Shown: in pieces, positions 57,782 to 64,000 of the stretch
How the letters are laid out: each line of letters starts with the position of its first letter
Position numbering within the stretch: position 1 is the stretch's first letter
From: Bagarius yarrelli
Taxonomy: Eukaryota; Chordata; Actinopteri; Siluriformes; Sisoridae
Length of the DNA stretch: 64,000 nt
Direction: 5' to 3'
Assembly: GCA_005784505.1 (NCBI GenBank)
Contig: VCAZ01000001.1
Span: forward strand, 1,065,001 to 1,129,000
The notes under the pieces: generated by a model
What the model saw: the letters and a program-made list of their open reading frames with translations, nothing else
Database searches by the model: none
Told to the model about the DNA's origin: nothing
Program-made: the position numbers and the translations under genes

Positions 57782-58560
57782 AGGTAAAGCAGTTAGTTTA
57801 TTTATTTACACGCTTGTTTATTTAAAAATATCCACAAATACACTGGCTAATCGCGGTGCTTAAGGAATTGGCTTAGCACACAGCTAACAGCGCTGTCTAA
57901 AGCGGAGTAAACATTCTTATGGCGCTTCTTTCCTTCGGCAGATAAAACACGAATTCGGTTTATTCGTTAATTAACTACATTTTCCCTCAGGATTTTCCTC
58001 TACACTCTGTTTTATTATGGCCTAAATAACTATTAGCCAAACACTGCGGGACAGTCCGGAAACTGACAGGCGGCTCAAAAACAGAAAAGAACTAACGCTA
58101 TTGGTTGGAGAACCCGGATCTCGATTGCTGATTGGCTAGCGCCGTGTGTCACTCACAGAGTCCGAGCATGTAGCATAACTTGTTAATGAAAAAAAAATAA
58201 TTAAAAGAACCCCAGTATAGAGTTTAATTGTGTGTTAAAGTTTGGTGTATTTATGGTTTTTATTAATTTATGTGCATCAGTAGACGTGGTAACAGTTTAA
58301 TCTGTAGTTTGGTCTGTTTATTAGTGTGTGAACCCACTCAGTAGTTTTTTAGTAGATTTATATCAGAATAAAAATTGTAATTAATGCTGGATGATTTTTA
58401 GTCGGTGTACATGATTGGAAATATCTTTAATTCATAAACTGCTATTTCCTGTTAGTGGCTAACCGAGAGTCTGACTGACATACAAAGCAACCAATCAGAG
58501 TTCGTCACGTCACGTTCAGAGGCGTAAACGTTTTAATGACAGTGCCCCTAAAAGCAAAGT
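57782..58560. other. intergenic or first intron of an unidentified gene
   Basis: Contains three CCAAT-type boxes and a double CGTCACGT motif (58504-58515). No exon recognised. Confidence 0.4.
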
Positions 58561-59060
58561 TTCTGGTCTTCAGATCAACAGCTGGCGGTGGTAGGGCTTG
58601 GACCCAGGTGTTTCTGGTCTTCAGATCAACAGCTGGCGGTGGTAGGGCTTGAACCCAGGTGTTTCTGGTCTTCAGATCAACAGCTGGCGGTGGTAGGGCT
58701 TGAACCCAGGTGTTTCTGGTCTTCAGACCAACAGCTGGCGGTGGTAGGGCTTGAACCCAGGTGTTTCTGGTCTTCAGATCAACAGCTGGCGGTGGTGGGG
58801 CTTGAACCCAGGTGTTTCTGGTCTTCAGATCAACAGCGTGGTAGGGCTGGAACCCGGGTGGTAGGGCTTGGAACCCAGGTCAACGGTTTTCTGGTCTTCA
58901 GATCAACATGTGGGCTTTGGCGTTGGTTGATGGGGCTTGGCTTGAACCCAGGTGTTTCTGGTCTTCAGATCAACAGCTGGTGGTGGTGGGGCTTGAATCC
59001 AGGTGTTTCTGGTCTTCAGATCAACAGCTGGCGGTGGTCGGGCTTAAGCCCTGGTCTCCA
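58561..59060. repeat. 51-bp minisatellite derived from SINE family 3
   Basis: Five near-perfect 51-bp units followed by several imperfect ones. Each unit corresponds to the anticodon-to-B-box part of the tRNA-like head seen complete at 52777-53008. As 51 is a multiple of 3, a long repeated open frame results (unit VGLEPRCFWSSDQQLAV). Confidence 0.9.
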
Positions 59061-59360
59061 GATCAGCAACTCAGCGCCTTACCCATTTGATACACCACTA
59101 CTAGCACGACTGATCCTTCCTTTAAGAAAGTTGTGTGAATTAATAAGTGGTGATACTGATAAGTGCTCATAGTCACAGTGAACCTGACTGCTTCCTTTCT
59201 CTATAAGGGAAGTGGAACATCATGATGGCTTTGTCAAAACCGCATGCCAGTTACCTGTCCCGGCGATCCAACCAATTAGAAAGACTTTTTGAAAAGCTTT
59301 TCATAGCTCTAATGATCTCCTATGGTCCACGTAACAGCATGGTCTAGATCACTAGATCAG

Positions 59361-59548
59361 GAGTGTCCAATCTCGGTTTTGGAGAGTCGGGGTGTCCTGC
59401 AGAGTTTAGCTACAACTTGCCTCAACACACCAACCTGTGAAGTTCATGTTTACCTAGTAAGATTTCAATAAATTGGTTCAGGTTTGTTTGATTAGGGTTG
59501 GAGCTAAATCTGCACGACACCCTGTCCCTCCCGGACAGAGTTTGCATG
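59361..59548. mobile_element. fold-back MITE, Angel-like
   Basis: The first half (GAGTGTCCAATCTCGG, then GTCCTGCAGAGTTTAGCT) is nearly the reverse complement of the second (AGCTAAATCTGCACGACACC, then GGACAGAGTTTGC). I recall similar palindromic MITEs, called Angel, in zebrafish. Confidence 0.7.
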
Positions 59549-59633
59549 GTCAAGACCAAGACCAGGATTTACCAGAACAGCTAAGATGTCCAAACTTCTC
59601 CTTGTATATATAACAACTCAGGACAAGTTAGAC

Positions 59634-59968
59634 CAGCGGTTCCCAACAGGGGGTCCTGACCATAATGTATTAGCTAATTTTATCTATAATCTCCTGGTTG
59701 ACCAAAAAATGGGCAGATTACGAGCGAGTGTCACTGATTCTCCTTCAGCAGCTGATAGTAATGATCCAGACATACCGGACCCTGCAGGTGAGGAAGAGCC
59801 ACCAATTCGGGTCGCAGTGCAGAAATACTGGAAACACCAAATGCAGGAAATACCAAAGAGCGAAAATATCATTAAATGTAAAAGGGGCTTTCAAATTTAG
59901 GTGAATGTGAAGGTCCCCACTTGGGAAAAAGGGGGTCTTGAACAAAAAAAAGGTTGGAAAGCCCTCGA
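59634..59968 (+). mobile_element. hAT-like element, internally deleted copy
   Basis: Starts CAGCGGTTCCCAACAGGGGG. It lacks about 80 bp of the 5' part relative to 31604 but keeps the frame with SPSAADSNDPD and KYWKHQMQEIPK. The right end is degenerate. Confidence 0.75.
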
Positions 59969-60367
59969 TTAAGCATGAAGCATTATTTGAGCTGCAGTCC
60001 TGCAGTGTAATTTCTCGTTAGATATCAATGACATCATATCATTATCAATGAAACGACCGAGACCAGGCTGAAGTATTGCATCATTACTGTATTACTGGCA
60101 CATCATCCCTCATTTCCTCGTTTTTCTCTCGTGTGAAGAGACATTGCTTCATGCTTCAGTACAGTATGTCTCCCACTCGCTCTATGTCTCCCATCTCGTT
60201 TTGCTGAGCTGTTCATGTCTGCTGCTGCTACAGGCGTTCCACTGATCAGACCTTCTTCTCTCTCCACGATGAGTAGTTTAAACACTGACCGGCGAAGTCA
60301 TTTGTATTTAAAATAAAATGACCAGAAGCAATGAAGCGAGTTATAGGCTTTAATACCGAAAGCAAAA

Positions 60368-60490
60368 GTATTGGGACACCTGACCATCACGTTCATATGT
60401 CTTTCTGCAAAATAGCTTTGCACTAGATTTTGGTTGTATAGTGTACTTCTGCTTAATTAAAAAAAAAACACCTTCTCTTCTAAAGGCCAT
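60368..60490 (-). mobile_element. Tc1/mariner-like terminal fragment
   Basis: TATTGGGACACCTGACCATC is the reverse of the end of the element at 20627-21000. Confidence 0.55.
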
Positions 60491-60589
60491 ACACTCCTCT
60501 ATAGAACAGAACCAAATGCTTTTTTTTGTCATTGTACTGTAGTACATCGAGATTTAAGTCTCGATCATACATACAGGACATACATACAG

Positions 60590-60780
60590 GTCTCCTCTGA
60601 CCAGACAAACCAGCAGGTTCTTCCGTACTGCAGCAAAGTTTCAGTGGTTTCGACTGGATGGCCGTGTAGAAGACAAGATCATCAATGGGAAACTGCCACT
60701 GGGCCTTATTGTGTCTGTGCCGATCCACCAACTGGACTGGATACGGACTGGATTTGGTGGCGACGGTGATCTCGGAATAA
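60590..60780. mobile_element. unclassified repeat, second copy
   Basis: CTCTGACCAGACAAACCAGC, AGAAGACAAGATCATCA and TGGACTGGATACGGACTGG match 34960-35150. Confidence 0.6.
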
Positions 60781-60977
60781 GAAATAAAAGAATGCTTGGC
60801 CGCCGTTTGACTCTTAGGAGTACATGAACAAATGGTGGCTCGTTTTTGTGTAGTTTTATAATGAAATGAAAAGCAGCCATGTTATCGTGCGTTTACTGTG
60901 TGTTAGAATTTAACACTGTTAGCGGTGGTGACAGGTTGACACTGCAGCTCCAAAAGAAAGAAGCAAAACAAGTTGTT

Positions 60978-61021
<44 letters not shown>

Positions 61022-61217
61022 TTAAGCAAAATATATGTTTGTGTGAACTAAAGCCGGCGGTGCAATAAGTGTGTCTGGTTTGTGTAATGGTACAAGTACA
61101 GGCTTGTGGTGTGACTACACACACTCTGACATCACAGACTGGATCAGTTCATTGACAGTATCACTAGGATAGAGGAATGAGGAAGGAGGCAAGCAGGACC
61201 TCGGTCACTTCCTCTTT

Positions 61218-61268
<51 letters not shown>

Positions 61269-61676
61269 GAAAAGGGAGAGAGAGTGTGTGGCTTTGATGA
61301 TACTTAAGCACTCCATCCTGGTGAGGGTTTTTGCATGGCGTGCGGCAGAAATTCAATCGTGGAAGGATGCCGATTCATTACTGGTCACACCCTCGTAGAC
61401 CCTCACACACTCTCTCACACCTAACGGTGATTTAGAGCAGCCGAGGCATCTACTGCTATGTCATCTGGAGTTTGGAGGAAATTGTAGACTCTGGAGGACA
61501 CCTGACCGTCATTCCAGATTTGATTTGCTTTGCGCTTTTAATAATTCTTTGCGCTAGATGTTGAGTGTATATGTGTGTGTGTGTGTGTGTGTGTTCGGGG
61601 CAGAATTTGTGTTCACCCAAAAAAAACATAGAAAAAAGGGGAAACTTATTGTTAATTCCCATGGAAAGTTTTTAGT
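60781..61676. other. intergenic with dinucleotide repeats
   Basis: Holds the CA/GT repeats listed separately. Nothing coding recognised. Confidence 0.6.
60981..61263. repeat. (CA)n at 60981-61019 and (GT)n at 61220-61263
   Basis: Two long complementary dinucleotide repeats 200 bp apart, able to pair with each other in RNA. Similar dinucleotide repeats lie at 61571-61592 and 62751-62790. Confidence 0.95.
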
Positions 61677-61808
61677 TTGATTCCCAACTCCACCAAGCCA
61701 CTGCTGGGCCCCTGAGCAAGGCCCTTAACCCTTAACTCTTAGTTGTATTAATGAGATAAATGTGAGTGGCTCTGGATAAGAACATCTGCCAGATGCTGTA
61801 AATGTAGA
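61677..61808 (+). mobile_element. SINE family 1 copy, 5' truncated
   Basis: TTGATTCCCAACTCCACC, GGGCCCCTGAGCAAGGCCC and tail CATCTGCCAGATGCTG. Confidence 0.8.
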
Positions 61809-61858
61809 TCGTAATCTTTCCCGGAACTTTGCGTCCTGCTGACACAGTGTTTGGTCCT

Positions 61859-62118
61859 GGCTGTGTATCGGCAAGGACCTCAAATCACGATACAATACAT
61901 CACAACGCGTTCATATGCAAATCATTGCAATTCTTTATAAAAGTAAAACATAAAACTAATTGGTACTTACGAATCTTTACGATAATAAAAATATTAACGT
62001 AAATTACATAAATAAAACGTCATTTAAATATTTATCGATACTCGAGGGTTAAAATAACGATACACAAAAACCCCCCTATTGCGATAGTTATCTTCATAGA
62101 TATATTAACACAGCCCTA
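61859..62118. mobile_element. TIR element, GGCTGTG family, short copy
   Basis: GGCTGTGTATCGGC to TTAACACAGCCCTAG, with ATTGCGATAGTTATC inside. Related to 13766-14257. Confidence 0.6.
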
Positions 62119-62177
62119 GTGTTTGAGTCATAGAAGAAAATTGTACAGTTGTAACATTATTCAAAACAATTTTAGCT

Positions 62178-62240
62178 GCTGCCACTGCTGCTACCACTGG
62201 ACCCCTGGGCGAGGCCCTTTACCCTAATTGTTTAGATGTA
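62178..62240 (+). mobile_element. SINE family 1 fragment
   Basis: GGACCCCTGGGCGAGGCCC and flanking body only. Confidence 0.55.
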
Positions 62241-62387
62241 CATCAAATAAAAATTTACATGACTTATTGATTATTAGTTGATGATTAAGGTCGGATCAGG
62301 TGGATTGTGTTGTTACTATAGCAACAATAATGTTATCATTTAATTTAATCCCGATGTGTTCCTGCTGATCAGATTTAGTAATTTCAG

Positions 62388-62572
62388 ATTAGTGGTTGAG
62401 GTGTTGGACTGCTGATATTAGGATCATGGGTTCAATTCCCAGGACCAGCAATCTGCCCCTGTTTGGCCCCTGAGTGAGGCCCTTAACCTCAGCTACTTAA
62501 ACGGATAAAAAATAAGATGAATGTAAGTCACGCTGGATGAGTTGATCTGCTGAAATGCCAGAAATGTTAAAA
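62388..62572 (+). mobile_element. SINE family 1 copy
   Basis: AGTGGTTGAGGTGTTGGACT head, GGGTTCAATTCCCAGG B box and tail TGAATGTAAGTCACGCTGG. Confidence 0.8.
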
Positions 62573-62746
62573 ATTAATAGAACTCAACTCATTCCAGGGG
62601 CAGGAGTTAAAAAGCGTTTGGGTTAAAAAGTTCAGGAAATGTTTTCTGTGTTAAGCAGCGCTTTTCCTTCCCTCTGCCCTCCATCAGACATAAATATTAT
62701 GATTCAGTATATTTTAATAGAGCCGTATGCACCTAATGTATGAGGA

Positions 62747-62791
<45 letters not shown>

Positions 62792-62965
62792 GTTGACCTT
62801 GTCTGCTTGCAGGTGGCCATATGGTGTCATTAATCCCTAGTGTAAATCTCCCGCACCCTTTCATTTCTTTCTTTATACCTTCTCTCTCTCTTCTCTCTCT
62901 CTCTCTCTCTTCTGAAATCCCACCATTTGCCTCGGGGGGATGTGGTGCACCGTGAAGATCATAGG

Positions 62966-63032
62966 CTTAACTTCCTGCCCTGCCAAGCTGCACTGCTGGG
63001 CCCCTGAGTGAGGCCCTTCACCCTCAGCTGCA
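62966..63032 (+). mobile_element. SINE family 1 fragment
   Basis: CCAAGCTGCACTGCTGGGCC and CCCTGAGTGAGGCCCTTC. Confidence 0.6.
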
Positions 63033-63109
63033 ACCAAATGCTTTCTTTTCCTCCGTATTATCAGACTGCTGCTACACATTCTGTTTTCCTCCTCCTGTTG
63101 CTGTCATCA

Positions 63110-63530
63110 CTTGGTTTCTCTCTCTTTCTTGTTATTTTTGTCCCTTTCAACACGACTTTATTTTCTCTCTCTCTCTATCTCTCTCTCCTCCGATCTCACC
63201 TCTCACCTCTACTCTAACTCTCCTCTCTTGTTTTAATCTTTACTTTCATGCACTCTTGTTTATTTTCTCTGTCTCGTATATTTTCTTTCTTTCTGGTTCT
63301 CTGTGTTCCTCTTTCACTTCCATGCACTACCTCTTCCACTCTTGTTTATTTTTTCTCTTTGTCTTCTATACTTTATTTTTCTTCCCTCTTTCCTCTCTTT
63401 TCTCTCTCTCTCCATTGCATTATTATTCCTTTCTCCGTCTTTCCGCCTTTCATTATCAGTCTCCTTACTCTCCCTCTCACTTTCTCTCTTTCTTCACTCT
63501 ATTACTTTCTCTAGATTCTCTATTGTTACT
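63110..63530. repeat. CT-rich region
   Basis: Pyrimidine-rich, poorly ordered sequence. The open frames across it read Leu/Ser/Phe and are not genes. Confidence 0.8.
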
Positions 63531-63687
63531 GTTATTATTGTTAGTTATTACCTTCTACTCCCCTCAGTCACCGCACTCCATCCTGCTGTAATTACCCTTA
63601 TTACACACAAACACACACACACACACACAAATGATACATTAGCTTTGAGTATGACGGGCTGAATGAAGGAGTCCTGACTGACACAAC

Positions 63688-63781
63688 CTGCCGTCTCTGA
63701 GGAATTGGGATCTGAACTGATCTCAGTCTGGAATGGCTGAACTGCTGGCGGTTTATCCTGAAAAGCCTCCTGCTTCGACAT
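63688..63781 (-). CDS. possible N-terminal exon of an unidentified gene (weak)
   Basis: The minus-strand ATG at 63781 opens MSKQEAFQDKPPAVQPFQTE, ISSDPNSSETAG, with varied, polar composition unlike the surrounding simple repeats. A G|GTTGTG donor would end the exon at 63688. If read through, the frame passes FIQPVILK and then enters a CA repeat. I do not recognise the family, and there is no supporting neighbour. Confidence 0.2.
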
Positions 63782-64000
63782 GCCTGTATCACGACCTCAC
63801 GTATCTATAATCTGTGTTCTGTCAGGTCCTGAATTAAGTCATCTCTCGCTCTTATCCTGAATCTTATCATAGAACAGATCAGTACTGGTGCTCGAGATCA
63901 CAAAACAAAGTGTAACAACACAAAAATCCCTGAAAACGAACAAAAGAAAAAGAGCAATTAATTAAAAATTACTTGCTAGTCATTTTTAGAGTTGGTGTCA

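Larger units (their letters stand above)
63033..64000. other. pyrimidine-rich intergenic end of window
   Basis: CT-rich sequence to about 63530, then unique sequence with the weak minus-strand exon candidate. Nothing else recognised. Confidence 0.5.

Noticed and set aside
58588..59172. 194-residue + ORF with 17-residue repeats
   Set aside because: The frame is open because the minisatellite unit is 51 bp and lacks stops. The source is a noncoding SINE head.

Overview
The window is vertebrate, most likely teleost, genomic DNA. The evidence is split coding exons with GT-AG borders, very dense (CA)n, (CT)n and (GATA)n microsatellites, many tRNA-derived SINE copies of a kind common in fish, and hAT-like and Tc1-like DNA elements. 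I see no bacterial operon, phage or CRISPR structure. Only one gene can be recognised with confidence. It is the 3' three-quarters of celf2 (CUGBP Elav-like family member 2), an RNA-binding splicing and mRNA-decay regulator, on the + strand. Ten coding exons (called A to J here) run from 1469 to the TAA at 37337-37339 and join in frame into 392 residues. These carry RRM2, the divergent linker and RRM3. RRM1 and the start codon lie upstream of the window.

Layout: 1-1468 is intron. Exons A and B (1469-1851) are close together. Large introns of 7 to 10 kb, full of repeats, separate B, C (9086-9165), D (19141-19302), E (22488-22551) and F (30250-30384). Exons G (31223-31348), H (36080-36235), I (36896-37039) and J (37212-37339) follow. 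A long AT-rich, homopolymer-rich region after the stop codon is interpreted as a long 3' UTR with several candidate poly(A) signals. It is probably interrupted by SINEs and by a 0.7-kb telomere-like block at 44.69-45.40 kb. From about 47.3 kb to the end the window looks intergenic: transposon fragments, a 0.6-kb GGAT-type array, a 51-bp minisatellite derived from a SINE, a LINE 3' end and simple repeats. There are only weak hints of other genes: a CpG- and CCAAT-rich stretch with a possible first exon near 57.6-57.8 kb, and a small minus-strand ORF near 63.7 kb.

Most interesting observations: a decayed duplicate of exon B inside intron 3; UG-repeat and UUUG motifs next to several celf2 splice sites and in the 3' UTR, which suggest that CELF proteins regulate their own transcript; paired alternative donor and acceptor sites between exons G and H that recreate two linker isoforms; inverted hAT copies bracketing exons F and G, the architecture expected for a circular RNA; and a minisatellite that multiplies a pol III B-box-like motif about ten times.

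Exon borders were placed by reading GT/AG sites and frame. Family assignments rest on remembered CELF2 and repeat sequences, not on a database search.
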